In this document: piece by piece, positions 16,373 to 26,545 of the stretch
Layout: each line of letters starts with the position of its first letter
Numbering within the stretch: position 1 is the first letter of the stretch
Source of the DNA: Kitasatospora sp. A2-31
GTDB taxonomy: Bacteria; Actinomycetota; Actinomycetes; Streptomycetales; Streptomycetaceae
Reading direction: 5' to 3'
Length of the DNA stretch: 64,000 bases
NCBI RefSeq assembly: GCF_022288725.1
Contig: NZ_JAKNTA010000018.1
Coordinates: 1-64,000, forward strand
Translations under genes and position numbers: made by a program
The notes under the pieces: model-generated
The model's input: the letters and a program-made list of their open reading frames with translations, nothing else
What the model was told of the DNA's origin: nothing
Database searches by the model: none

Positions 16373-16949
16373 GCGAGACCTCCTGGGGCGGGGAACGGCG
16401 TACGGATGCACCTGTGGTGCAGTGCCGACCAGACTTCCCGGCGCGCCCTGTGACGCTGGATCCCATGGCGTTGGATCTTGATGCGTCTTTGACAGTCTAG
16501 CCGGAAGGGCGAGATGACACCCTGATCGTCATATTTCAGGACCTAAGCCCTGGTGGCCTCTTCCGCCCCCGTACGGGCGGCCCGACGGCCCCCGAATGGA
16601 GCCGGCCGCATGCAGACGGGTGAACGCCTCCCTATCGTCGATCGCAGGCGCTGTCCGTTCGGACGGCGTGCTCGTCCCTCCCTCTTCCCTCTCCTCCCTC
16701 GCCTCACCCTGCTGTGCTGGGGAGGCACGACCGTCCCAAGACCGCCCCTCTTATCACCCGGCCCCGCCTCGGCTGCGATCCCGGCCGCCCGGCGCGGAGG
16801 CCGCCCGGCCGCTCAAGCCGGTCCGGTTCCGTGCCGGTCGTCTCGGCCGGTCCGGTTCCGCGCCTGGCGCGGCGGTGCCCCGGGGCGGTCGTCCTGACCG
16901 CCCCGGGGCACCCGTTCCGTGCAGTTCTGCGCTCGGCGCAGTTCGCAGG
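16373..16949. other. 577-bp intergenic region between nhaA and acs
   Basis: Holds the acs terminator hairpin (16874-16912) and the nhaA promoter region. A locally AT-richer patch lies at about 16478-16545. A TTGACA at 16486 points along the + strand, where no gene follows. No credible ORF is present. Confidence 0.5.
16874..16912 (-). terminator. Perfect 17-bp hairpin after acs
   Basis: GGTGCCCCGGGGCGGTC and its exact complement flank a 5-nt loop, 38 bp past the acs stop (acs reads on the minus strand). It has no T-tract, as usual in Streptomyces. Confidence 0.85.
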
Positions 16950-18905
<1,956 letters not shown>

Positions 18906-18963
18906 CGCGCACTCCTCATCGAGTCATGATCGGGGTCGTTCCCGTGCGTGGGGATTGTCCCGT

Positions 18964-18977
18964 GTGTCCCAGCACAC
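18964..18977 (-). promoter_or_regulatory. Crp-binding site upstream of acs
   Basis: On the minus strand the sequence is GTGTGCTGGGACAC, an exact match to the Streptomyces Crp consensus GTG-N6-G-N-CAC as I recall it. It lies in the 282-bp gap between the SulP-carbonic anhydrase stop and acs, close enough to the TTG start to overlap the promoter. The crp gene is 14 kb away in this window. Binding itself is inference. Confidence 0.65.
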
Positions 18978-19187
18978 AGCTCACCAGGCGAACAGGTCGG
19001 TTGACAAGAGGCGCCGGAGAATTGGTGTAGACCTTTGCTCGAATATCGAAGGGGGAGTCGAACGGGGAGGCGAAGGGTCGGCCGAGCGGCCCGGCCGTGG
19101 CGCTTGCGGAGGGCGTGGGGAACTCGCCCGTGCGGAAAGGAGATGGGCCCGCGCCCCTGCCCGCCCGGCGGGGCGCGGACCCGGCTC

Positions 19188-21572
19188 TCAGGCGGCCAGG
19201 CGGGGGTCACCCCCGGTGGCGGCGGATACGGCGGAGACCTGTTCGATTCCGTTCACCCGTTCGGGCGTGTCGCAGGGCGCGGGCCCGGCCGGCTGACCCT
19301 CCAGCGCCTCGACGGGGCTGAACCGCCCGCTCTCACGGTCGAGCACGTAGGCCTGGGCGGTGGCGAAGTCGAAGTACATCCCGACCAGGCGCAGGGTGCC
19401 CTCGGCGACCCGTCGCTCCACTGCGGGGTTCGCCATCAGCTGGTCCAACTGCTGGACCACGTTGGTGATGCAGAGCTGCTCGACCAGATCGACCACCGGC
19501 CGGGTGGTGAACTCGGCAGGGGCCCGGCGCAGCCGGTCGAGGGCGCCGCGGCCGTTGCGCAGCCAGCGGGCCAGCGGGGTCGGCGGCCCGGGGCGTTCGT
19601 GCACGCCGTCCAGCAGGGCCTTCATCGCGCCGCAGCCGGAGTGCCCGCAGACCGTGATCGACCGGACCTCCAGCGCCTCGACGGCGTACTGCACCGCGGC
19701 GGCCACCGAGTCGTCGGCCGCGCCCGGTTCGAACGGGGCGGGCACCAGGTTGCCGACGTTGCGGACCGTGAAGAGGTCGCCCGGGCCGCTGTTCGTGATC
19801 ATGCTGGTGACCATCCGCGAGTCCGCGCAGGTCAGGAAGAGCTGGGAGGGGGTCTGCCCCTCGCGGGCGAGCCGGGCCAGTTCGGGACGGACCAGCGGGG
19901 CGGTGTGCAGCTGGAAGCCGCGGACACCGTCCAGCAACCGGCCGTGCGGGTCCTCCTGCTGCTCGATGCAGTGGTGGCCGACCCAGGGCGTCCACGCCCG
20001 GCACCGGTGTGGGCCGGGGGAGCTACCCGTGCGAACCGTGCCGTCGGGGTCGAGCACCTCGGCGTCCTGGCGCCGCGTCACCATCGAGACCTGGCCGCCC
20101 GCCGCCAGGTGGCCGACCCGCCAGCTGTGCAGGGTCTCGTACGCGGCGTGGTCCAGGAAGGATCCGTCGTGGACGACCGCGACCTGGGCGGTGCCGGGGA
20201 TGCCGGCCAGCGCACGGCTCAGCCGGGGTACGGCGGCGAAGGTGAGCGGGCCGTGCGTCTGCACGGTGAACGAGCCGCCGGGGCCGGGCATGACGTCCAC
20301 GTGGGCGCGGGTCAGGCGGTAGAGCGCGAGCAGGACGGCCGTTGCGGCGCCCAGCGCCACGCCGAGCAGTACGCCGAACAGCACCACGCCGAGCACGGTG
20401 GCCAGGTAGACCGGGAACTCACGGTGCCGGTGCACCTTGCGGATGTGCGCGAAGCTCACCATCTGCAGGCCGACGACCAGCACCAGGGCGGCCAGCGCGG
20501 CGAGCGGGATCCGGCGCAGTCCGCCGGCGAGCAGGAGCGCGGCGGCCAGCACCCAGACGCCGTGCAGGATCGAGGACCACCGGGTCCGAGCGCCGGCCCG
20601 GACGTTCGCGGTGCTGCGCACCGCGCCGCCGGCGATCGGGAGGCCGCCGAGCAGGCCGCTGACCACGTTGGCGACGCCCTGGCCGCGCAGCTCACGGTCG
20701 AGGTCGCCGGTGCGGTGCGACATCCGGTCGATCGCGACGGCGGAGAGCAGCGACTCGACGCTCGCCACGGCGGTGACGGTCAGCACCGCGGCCAGCACGC
20801 CCGCGATCGGGCCGTGGGGCAGCTGGGGAACGATGTCGTGCGGCTGCCAGGCGGGCAGTTCGACCCGGGCGAGTTGCAGGCCGAGGGCCATGGCGAGGCT
20901 CGTCGCGACGGCCACGGCGACCAGCGGGCCGGGCACCTTGGCCAGGCGGGCACCCAACGCGCCGGCCCGGCCGGGGAGTCGGCCGAGTCGGGGCCAGATC
21001 ACCAGGAGGGCCGCGGTGACCGTGCCCACGGCCACGGCGGGCGGGTGCGACCCGGCCAACTGGCCCGGCAGCGCGAGGAGGTTCGCGGGCGCCGAGCTCT
21101 GCGGCGAGCCGCCGAGGACGACGTGGAGCTGGGCGAGGGCGATGGTGAGGCCGATTCCGGCCAGCATGCCGTGCACGATGGCGGGCGAGACGGCGAGCGC
21201 CGTCCGGGCCACCCGCCGCGCTCCGAGGAGGAGTTGGAGGAGGCCGGCGGCGAGGGTGACGGCGCAGGTGGCCTGCCAGCCGTACTGGGAGATCAGTCCG
21301 GCGGTGATCACGGTCAGCGCGGCGGAGGGGCCGCTCACCTGGAGTGTGCTGCCGCCGAGGAAACCGACCACGAGGCCGCCGACGGCCGCGGCGGCGAGCC
21401 CGGCCGTGAGCGGGGCGCCGGTGGCCAGGGCGATGCCGAGTGAGAACGGCACGGCGATCAGGAAGACCACGAGGGAGGCGGAGAGGTCCTGGGCCCAGCG
21501 GGCGCGGGGGCCCGGTGGGGCGTGGTCGTTGGTGTCGGAGGCGATGGGGGCGCTGGAGATGTCGAGGGTCAT
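19188..21572 (-). CDS. SulP transporter-STAS-beta-carbonic anhydrase fusion
   Basis: 794 residues. Residues 25-420 are a SulP/SLC26 anion transporter with about 11-13 membrane segments (FLGGSTLQVSGPSAALTV, VANVVSGLLGGLPIAGGAVR). A STAS-like stretch follows (about 440-530), then a beta-class carbonic anhydrase from about residue 560, with zinc ligands in FLTCADSRM and CGHSGCGAMK. This architecture suggests uptake of bicarbonate (or sulfate) coupled to CO2/bicarbonate interconversion. The start ATG follows a GGGAAGA-type box. It is unlinked to sulfur genes here. A CooC-like ATPase gene lies next to it. Confidence 0.9.
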   Translation of the reverse strand: MTLDISSAPIASDTNDHAPPGPRARWAQDLSASLVVFLIAVPFSLGIALATGAPLTAGLAAAAVGGLVVGFLGGSTLQVSGPSAALTVITAGLISQYGWQATCAVTLAAGLLQLLLGARRVARTALAVSPAIVHGMLAGIGLTIALAQLHVVLGGSPQSSAPANLLALPGQLAGSHPPAVAVGTVTAALLVIWPRLGRLPGRAGALGARLAKVPGPLVAVAVATSLAMALGLQLARVELPAWQPHDIVPQLPHGPIAGVLAAVLTVTAVASVESLLSAVAIDRMSHRTGDLDRELRGQGVANVVSGLLGGLPIAGGAVRSTANVRAGARTRWSSILHGVWVLAAALLLAGGLRRIPLAALAALVLVVGLQMVSFAHIRKVHRHREFPVYLATVLGVVLFGVLLGVALGAATAVLLALYRLTRAHVDVMPGPGGSFTVQTHGPLTFAAVPRLSRALAGIPGTAQVAVVHDGSFLDHAAYETLHSWRVGHLAAGGQVSMVTRRQDAEVLDPDGTVRTGSSPGPHRCRAWTPWVGHHCIEQQEDPHGRLLDGVRGFQLHTAPLVRPELARLAREGQTPSQLFLTCADSRMVTSMITNSGPGDLFTVRNVGNLVPAPFEPGAADDSVAAAVQYAVEALEVRSITVCGHSGCGAMKALLDGVHERPGPPTPLARWLRNGRGALDRLRRAPAEFTTRPVVDLVEQLCITNVVQQLDQLMANPAVERRVAEGTLRLVGMYFDFATAQAYVLDRESGRFSPVEALEGQPAGPAPCDTPERVNGIEQVSAVSAATGGDPRLAA

Positions 21573-22062
21573 TGTCTTCCCGTCTGTCCGGGGGGAACGA
21601 ACGCAGTCAGGTCCGGCGGGGGTCCGGTCGTCGGCTCACCGGGGCGGATCGGCTGTCGTGGGTCGCGACGGTGTGGCGGGATGGCGTGGTCGCGCGGGGA
21701 TCACGGGTGTCGCCGGCCGGACCGTGGACCATCTGGGGGGCTCGGGGAGGCAGTGGGCGGCTGCCTCGGGAGGACCATCAAGACTCGGTAAACCGAGGGT
21801 AATGAAAGCTTTGCACAGCGTCATCCCGGGCGACAGTGACAAAGCGCCCGATTCACCCCATTGGGTGGTGGTCGAACAGGCGGGAATCTGCTGGTGGCGG
21901 CCCCGGGCGGGTGGAGCCCGGCGCGGGGTGGGCGGGACGGTCGGGGGCCGTCTCCGGTCGATCGCAAACGGGAACGGGCTGCGGCACCCCGGTGGAAACG
22001 GGGGCCGCAGCCCGTTCGGCGGCTGCTCCGGTCGGCCGTGCGCGTGCCCGGCCGGCCGCTGC
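21573..22062. other. 490-bp intergenic region upstream of the SulP fusion
   Basis: Contains the promoter region of the SulP-carbonic anhydrase gene, a locally AT-richer stretch near 21775-21870, and the terminator of the CooC-like gene (21972-22017). No ORF here is credible. Confidence 0.45.
21972..22017 (-). terminator. 14-bp hairpin after the CooC-like ATPase gene
   Basis: GAACGGGCTGCGGC pairs exactly with GCCGCAGCCCGTTC, and the 18-nt loop can add a CCCC/GGGG helix. It lies 45 bp past the stop of the minus-strand ATPase gene. Confidence 0.8.
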
Positions 22063-23055
22063 TCAGCCGAGCGCCCCCGCGGTCGCGGCCTGCTCGCCGC
22101 CGAGGACGAACTCGTGGTCCACCTGGGTGGCGAGGTCGGTCCCGACCTTGGCGTTGGCCCAGCTCTCGGCGTTGCGGAGGTGGAAGAGGACGGCCTGCTC
22201 GGTGTAGCGGCGGGCGTCCCGCAGCTCGTGGGCGGCGTCGGCCTCCTGGCGCAGCTGCTCCAGCACGGTCCGGTTGCCGGGTTCCAGCGTCCGCAGCGGC
22301 GGCTCCGCGCCCTGCTCCAGCCGGCGGACCCAGTCCGAGTGTCCGAAGGAGGTCAGCAGGTCGTCGCCCACCTCGCAGCGGAGGAAGTCCAGGTCGTCCG
22401 GGCCCTGCACCTTGTTGCCGACCACTCGGAGCTGCACGCCGAAGTCGCGCGCGTAGTCCTTGTACTGGCGGTAGACCGAGACGCCCTTGCGGGTCGGCTC
22501 GGCCACCAGGAAGGTGAGGTCGAAGCGGGTGAACAGCCCGGAGGCGAACGAGTCCGAGCCCGCCGTCATGTCGGTCACCACGTACTCGTCCCGGCCGTCC
22601 ACGAGGTGGTTGAGCAGCAGCTCGACGGCGCCCACCTTGGAGTGGTAGCAGGCGACCCCGAGGTCCTCCTCGGTGAACGCGCCGGTCGCCAGCAGCCGCA
22701 CCGATCCCTCGTCCAGCGCGATCGGGCGCGCGCAGGCCGCGTAGACCGGGTTCTCCTCGACGATCCGCAGCAGGCGTGAACCCCGTCCGGGCGGGGTGGT
22801 CTTGATCATCTCATCGGCGGACCGGATCAGCGGGTTGGAGCCGCGCAGGTACTCCTTGATCTCGGGCAGGTGGGCGCCGAGCGACGGCAGCTCCGCGGCC
22901 TGGGCGTCCGTCAGTCCGAGTGCCGGGCCCAGGTGTTGGTTGATGTCGGCGTCGACGGCGATGACCGGGCGGCCCGCGGCGGCCAGGTGGCGGATGAACA
23001 GTGAGGACAGCGTGGTCTTGCCGCTGCCGCCCTTGCCGACGAACGCGATCTTCAT
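22063..23055 (-). CDS. CooC/MinD-family P-loop ATPase
   Basis: 330 residues. The N-terminus MKIAFVGKGGSGKTTLSSLF is the deviant Walker A of SIMIBI ATPases, followed by VIAVDADINQHLG (switch I) and VVTDMTAGSDSFASGLFTRF (switch II region). The CooC group inserts nickel into CO dehydrogenase, but no such enzyme is nearby and no CXC metal-binding pair is seen, so the role is open. A 22-bp palindrome lies about 145 bp upstream of the ATG. It is on the same strand as the SulP-carbonic anhydrase gene but separated from it by a terminator. Confidence 0.82.
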   Translation of the reverse strand: MKIAFVGKGGSGKTTLSSLFIRHLAAAGRPVIAVDADINQHLGPALGLTDAQAAELPSLGAHLPEIKEYLRGSNPLIRSADEMIKTTPPGRGSRLLRIVEENPVYAACARPIALDEGSVRLLATGAFTEEDLGVACYHSKVGAVELLLNHLVDGRDEYVVTDMTAGSDSFASGLFTRFDLTFLVAEPTRKGVSVYRQYKDYARDFGVQLRVVGNKVQGPDDLDFLRCEVGDDLLTSFGHSDWVRRLEQGAEPPLRTLEPGNRTVLEQLRQEADAAHELRDARRYTEQAVLFHLRNAESWANAKVGTDLATQVDHEFVLGGEQAATAGALG

Positions 23056-23199
23056 CTGGGACTCCGGCTCTCGCTCTGGGGCCCGCCCTCGGGCCGCGTG
23101 CTCGGTGCCTCGCCCGCTCCGCTCCGGGCTGCTCGTCCAGGGCCGGTGCCGACCGCGCCGAGGCGGGACGATCTCCAGAGTTGGAAATCGTTATCGTCT

Positions 23200-23221
23200 C
23201 CGATAGCAGCCATGCTATCGG
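23200..23221. promoter_or_regulatory. Palindrome in the divergent promoter of the ATPase and Fic-like genes
   Basis: CCGATAGCA and TGCTATCGG flank GCCA, a perfect 9-bp inverted repeat. It lies 145 bp upstream of the CooC-like ATG and 101 bp upstream of the Fic-like GTG. An AT-rich GGAAATCGTTATCG stretch sits just beside it (about 23182-23196). Likely a regulator site; the regulator is unknown. Confidence 0.6.
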
Positions 23222-23321
23222 CGGTTTCGGGTCAGTCGCCGGAGGGAAGTGAGGATTGCCTCGAACGGGTGATGCGGGGTTGCTGTTCCAGGAGGGGCGT
23301 CCGGTCATTACTCTCGGGTAG

Positions 23322-24215
23322 GTGAGCACTGGAACAGATCCCCTCGCCCCGCTGGCCCAGCTCCCCGGGGTGCCCGACGCGGTGGCCGAGGTGCGCAAGG
23401 CCGTCGACCGCCTCTACGGGCACCGGGTGATGCGCCGCCGCGCGGCCGAGGTCACCTCCGAGTCCGCCCTGCGCGGTGCCCGCGCCTCGGCGGCGCTGGC
23501 CGGGGCCGACTGGCCGCTGGAGGAGGTGCGCCGCCGCAGCGACTTCGGCGCCGACGAGGAGACCCGCACGGTCGGCGCCGCGCTGCGGATCGCCGCCGAG
23601 GCCGGCCAGCTGCTGAGCGTCTGGCGGCACTCGCCGCTGCAGGTGCTGGCCCGGCTGCACCTGCTGGCGGTCGGCGACGCGGACCCGGCGGCGGGTCGGC
23701 CGCGACAGGCCGGCGAGCCCGCCGAGGAGCTGTTCCCGCTGGAGCTCGAGCCGGTGGAGGGCGTCGACGCCGCTCCGGCACCGGCCGGGCCGGCGCCCGC
23801 GCTTCCGTCCGCGCCGGGGGCCGAGGAGGTCGCCGCCCGGCTCGACCAGCTGTCCCGGCTGCTGGTCGCCCGCGCCGAGGGACAGGGGGTCGGGACCCCG
23901 GCGCTGGTGGTCGCCTCGGTGGTGCACGGGGAACTGCTGGCCCTGCGACCGTTCGGCGCCCACAACGGGGTGATCGCACGGGCCGCGCAGCGGATCGTGC
24001 TGATCGCCGAAGGGCTCGACCCGAAGTCGATCTGCCCGGCCGAGGTCGGTCTCGCGGAGCTCGGCACCGAGTCCTACCGGCGGGCGCTGGCGGGCTACCT
24101 GGCGGGCACCCCGGAGGGGATGGCGGCCTGGATCGGCCACTGCGGGCGGGCGCTGCGGCTCGGCGTGCGCGAGAGCACGGCGGTCTGCGAGGCGATGCAG
24201 CGGGGGATGGTCTGA
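23322..24215 (+). CDS. Fic/DOC-like protein with degenerate catalytic motif
   Basis: 297 residues from a GTG. The segment LRPFGAHNGVIARAAQRI near residues 207-224 matches the Fic motif HPFx[D/E]GNGRxxR in shape but lacks the catalytic His (Leu-Arg before Pro-Phe) and the GNGR core. The helical surroundings (TPALVVASVVHGELLALRPF) fit the fold. It is therefore probably catalytically inactive or altered. Equivalent genes beside the HAD phosphatase and Tad locus in Streptomyces are loosely annotated as oxidoreductases. A hydrophilic Ala/Pro-rich insert spans about residues 120-165. Confidence 0.65.
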   Translation: MSTGTDPLAPLAQLPGVPDAVAEVRKAVDRLYGHRVMRRRAAEVTSESALRGARASAALAGADWPLEEVRRRSDFGADEETRTVGAALRIAAEAGQLLSVWRHSPLQVLARLHLLAVGDADPAAGRPRQAGEPAEELFPLELEPVEGVDAAPAPAGPAPALPSAPGAEEVAARLDQLSRLLVARAEGQGVGTPALVVASVVHGELLALRPFGAHNGVIARAAQRIVLIAEGLDPKSICPAEVGLAELGTESYRRALAGYLAGTPEGMAAWIGHCGRALRLGVRESTAVCEAMQRGMV

Positions 24216-24693
24216 CGGTTCCGGTCCGGCCGGTGCCGTCGGGTGCGCGGGGGGCGTGCACGGACGCGCCGGCCTGCGGGACGTACGGATGCGGCGGCAC
24301 CTGATCCTGCCGGGTGCCGCCGCTGGCACAGGTACCGGGTGACCATGCATGCACCGGAAGTGCCGATCAGACGGGGATCCTGCCCGTTCGTCTGGTCCGG
24401 CGGCCCGACAGCGGGTCGGCTGCATGTGGGTGCTCGGCTACTGTACACACGGTCCGTGGGGCCTGAACTGCGTTGTCGGTTTGACCTCTTCGGGTCCTGA
24501 CCGGGTCTCGCGGGCCGTGCTTCATTTGTATCGCGTTTCGGGCGAAAGGGGAACCCGAAACGAGAAGTCTTCGGCTTTTGCCCGTTTTGTCCCAAAGTGC
24601 AGGCATTCAGTGGCCTCCGTCCCGCCGGTCCCTGGGCCGGGTTCGGCCACGGGCCTGGGGGGTTCGGCCCCGGCCGGTGCCCACGGGCTCCGC
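24216..24693. other. 478-bp convergent intergenic region
   Basis: Between the Fic-like and HAD genes, which read towards each other. It holds two inverted repeats: GCGGCGGCACC/GGTGCCGCCGC (24291-24323) and CGTTTCGGG/CCCGAAACG (24534-24562), the second followed on the + strand by T-rich DNA. The stretch 24440-24610 is noticeably AT-richer than its surroundings. No convincing ORF. Confidence 0.5.
24291..24323 (+). terminator. 11-bp hairpin after the Fic-like gene
   Basis: GCGGCGGCACC and its complement flank an 11-nt loop, 75 bp past the stop. Confidence 0.55.
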
Positions 24694-25779
24694 TCAGGCG
24701 GCCGGCCGGCGGCGTCGCGCGGCGTACCAGATCACGCCGGCGGTGAGCACCGCCGTGCCGACCGCCACCGCGGTCAGCACCGAACGGCTCGGCGCGGAGA
24801 ACTCCGGGAGCCGGCGCCGCAGTTCCACCGGCCGGTCGAAGACCAGCACCGGCCACTCGCGGGCCACCGCCTCCTTGCGCAGCGCCCGGTCCGGGTTGAC
24901 CGCGGACGGGTGGCCCACCGCCTCCAGCAGCGGCAGGTCGGTGGAGGAGTCGCTGTACGCGTAGCACGCGGCCAGGTCGTAGCCCTCGACCTCGGCCAAC
25001 TCCCGGATCGCCGCGGCCTTGTTCTCGGCGTAGGCGTAGTACTCGATCTCACCGGTGTAGCGGCCGTCCTCGATCTTCAGGCGGGTGGCGATCACGTGGT
25101 CCGCACCGAGCAGGGCGCCGATCGGCTCGACCACCTCCGAGCCGGAGCTGCTCACGATCACCACGTCGCGGCCGGCCGCGTGGTGCTGCTCGATCAGCGA
25201 GGCGGCCTCGTCGTAGATGATCGGGTCGATCAGGTTGTGCAGGGTCTCGGCGACGATCTCCCGGACCTGCTGGACGTTCCAGCCCCGGGTGAGCGCGGAG
25301 AGGTACTCGCGCATCTTCTCCATCTGGTCGTGGTCCGCGCCGCCGACCAGGAACACGAACTGGGCGTACGCGCTGCGCAGTACGGCCCGACGGTTGATCA
25401 GGCCGCCCTGGTAGAAGGGCCGGCTGAAGGCGAGGGCGCTCGACTTGGCGATGATGGTCTTGTCGAGGTCGAAGAAGGCGGCGGTCCGCGGGCCGACGGG
25501 GCGGGTGCGGGCGAGCGGGGGCCTGGCGGAGGCGCTTGCGGCCGGCTCGGCGGGCTCGGCGGCCCTGGGGGTCTCGGCGCCATGACCGGCGTCCTGGCCG
25601 GCGCCCCCGGTGGCGGCCCCGTCGGTGGTGGCCCCGTCGGTGGTTCCCGGCGTCCCGGAGGGGGTCTGGGAAGGCGTCTCGGGAGCCGTCTCCGGTGCGG
25701 GGTCGGCCGCCTCGGCGGCCGCGGTGGTGGAGTCCGCGGACTCGTCGGCGTACTCGTCGGCGTTCTCGGTGGTGTCCAC
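24694..25779 (-). CDS. HAD-IB family phosphatase with C-terminal membrane helix
   Basis: 361 residues from a GTG. The first 90 residues are a Pro/Thr/Ala-rich disordered extension. The HAD domain then begins: motif I FFDLDKTII (DxD), motif II VIVSSSGSEVV, the Lys of NKAAA and motif III CYAYSDSSTDLPLL. It belongs to the SerB-like IB subfamily but is not phosphoserine phosphatase of the biosynthetic pathway. Residues about 335-355 form a membrane helix followed by a basic tail, so it is tail-anchored. The mycobacterial counterpart Rv3661 sits next to the same Tad locus. Confidence 0.88.
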   Translation of the reverse strand: MDTTENADEYADESADSTTAAAEAADPAPETAPETPSQTPSGTPGTTDGATTDGAATGGAGQDAGHGAETPRAAEPAEPAASASARPPLARTRPVGPRTAAFFDLDKTIIAKSSALAFSRPFYQGGLINRRAVLRSAYAQFVFLVGGADHDQMEKMREYLSALTRGWNVQQVREIVAETLHNLIDPIIYDEAASLIEQHHAAGRDVVIVSSSGSEVVEPIGALLGADHVIATRLKIEDGRYTGEIEYYAYAENKAAAIRELAEVEGYDLAACYAYSDSSTDLPLLEAVGHPSAVNPDRALRKEAVAREWPVLVFDRPVELRRRLPEFSAPSRSVLTAVAVGTAVLTAGVIWYAARRRRPAA

Positions 25780-25943
25780 GGGAACCGAGGATAGAGGGAG
25801 CCGCGAAACGGGCCGCCATTCGGCGTACTCGTGGGCGTGCGGGTTTGTGTTTCTGGCCGCTCGGGTACACCATGGAAGTCACGGATCGTTCGCGACCGTG
25901 CTAACCCGGTCCGGCTCCTCCCCCCCGAGTCGGGCTGTGGATA

Positions 25944-25978
25944 GACGACCCCCGCTCTCCCCCCCGGCGGGGGTCGTC
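25944..25978. terminator. 12-bp hairpin between the HAD and Tad transcripts
   Basis: GACGACCCCCGC and GCGGGGGTCGTC flank an 11-nt C-rich loop. It lies between two divergent genes where no terminator is needed, so it might instead be part of a small RNA or a leader. Confidence 0.5.
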
Positions 25979-26352
25979 GCACGTCCGGGGCCATTTTCAG
26001 GGCTTGAACAGGCCGGGCGGCAGGTGCCGCCTCGCGTGTGCGGCCGTCTTCAGGGGGTGTCGGGCCGGCGAGCCGCGGACCCGACTTCGTCACTCTGCGT
26101 CGCCGGTTGCACATCGTGACCGGCCGCTCCGGCATGCTCCCACGAGGGTCGGAGCGACCCCAAAGGACCGAGCGCAGGACTGGCGCGGAGGGCCCGACGG
26201 GGTCGGTGGGCGGTGGCCGGCGGGGCCGGAGTCCGTGCCCTTCCGGGCGTCGGCCGGCCTGCTACCGGGCAGGCGCCCGGCCGGGCGGTTCTCCTCGGTG
26301 AAGCCCTTCCGTCAATTCTTCGCTCAATAGCCCCCCGCCCGGGTGAACGTTG

Positions 26353-26379
26353 TTATCCACAACCCCCGAGTTATCCACA
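26353..26379 (+). promoter_or_regulatory. Two perfect TTATCCACA boxes in direct repeat
   Basis: TTATCCACA occurs at 26353-26361 and 26371-26379, 18 bp apart start to start, about 170 bp before the TadZ ATG. It equals the E. coli DnaA box; Streptomyces favours TTGTCCACA. A related TGTGGATAG lies at 25936. These may tie the Tad operon to DnaA, or simply be a promoter motif of other use. Confidence 0.5.
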
Positions 26380-26545
26380 GGGATTCGGGACGCGGCTGAC
26401 GGAATCCGCGCCGCCCCCCACCGTGGTGCACGGCAGCGGCTGCCGGGACCTCCTCACGAGGTGCCCCGACCGGCCGCCTGCTGGACCATCCGGACGCGTC
26501 CAGGACCGCTTCGCGCGGACGGGCGCCCGCAGAGGGGAGAGCGCC

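Larger units (their letters stand above)
25780..26545. other. 766-bp region upstream of the Tad operon with DnaA-box-like sequences
   Basis: The gap holds the HAD promoter on the minus strand, a 12-bp hairpin (GACGACCCCCGC at 25944-25955 with its complement at 25967-25978), a TGTGGATAG (25936-25944) and two perfect TTATCCACA boxes (26353-26361, 26371-26379). No ORF in it looks real. Confidence 0.55.

Noticed and set aside
26353..26379. Chromosomal origin (oriC) because of the DnaA boxes
   Set aside because: Only two to three boxes, no dnaA/dnaN neighbours and no large box cluster.
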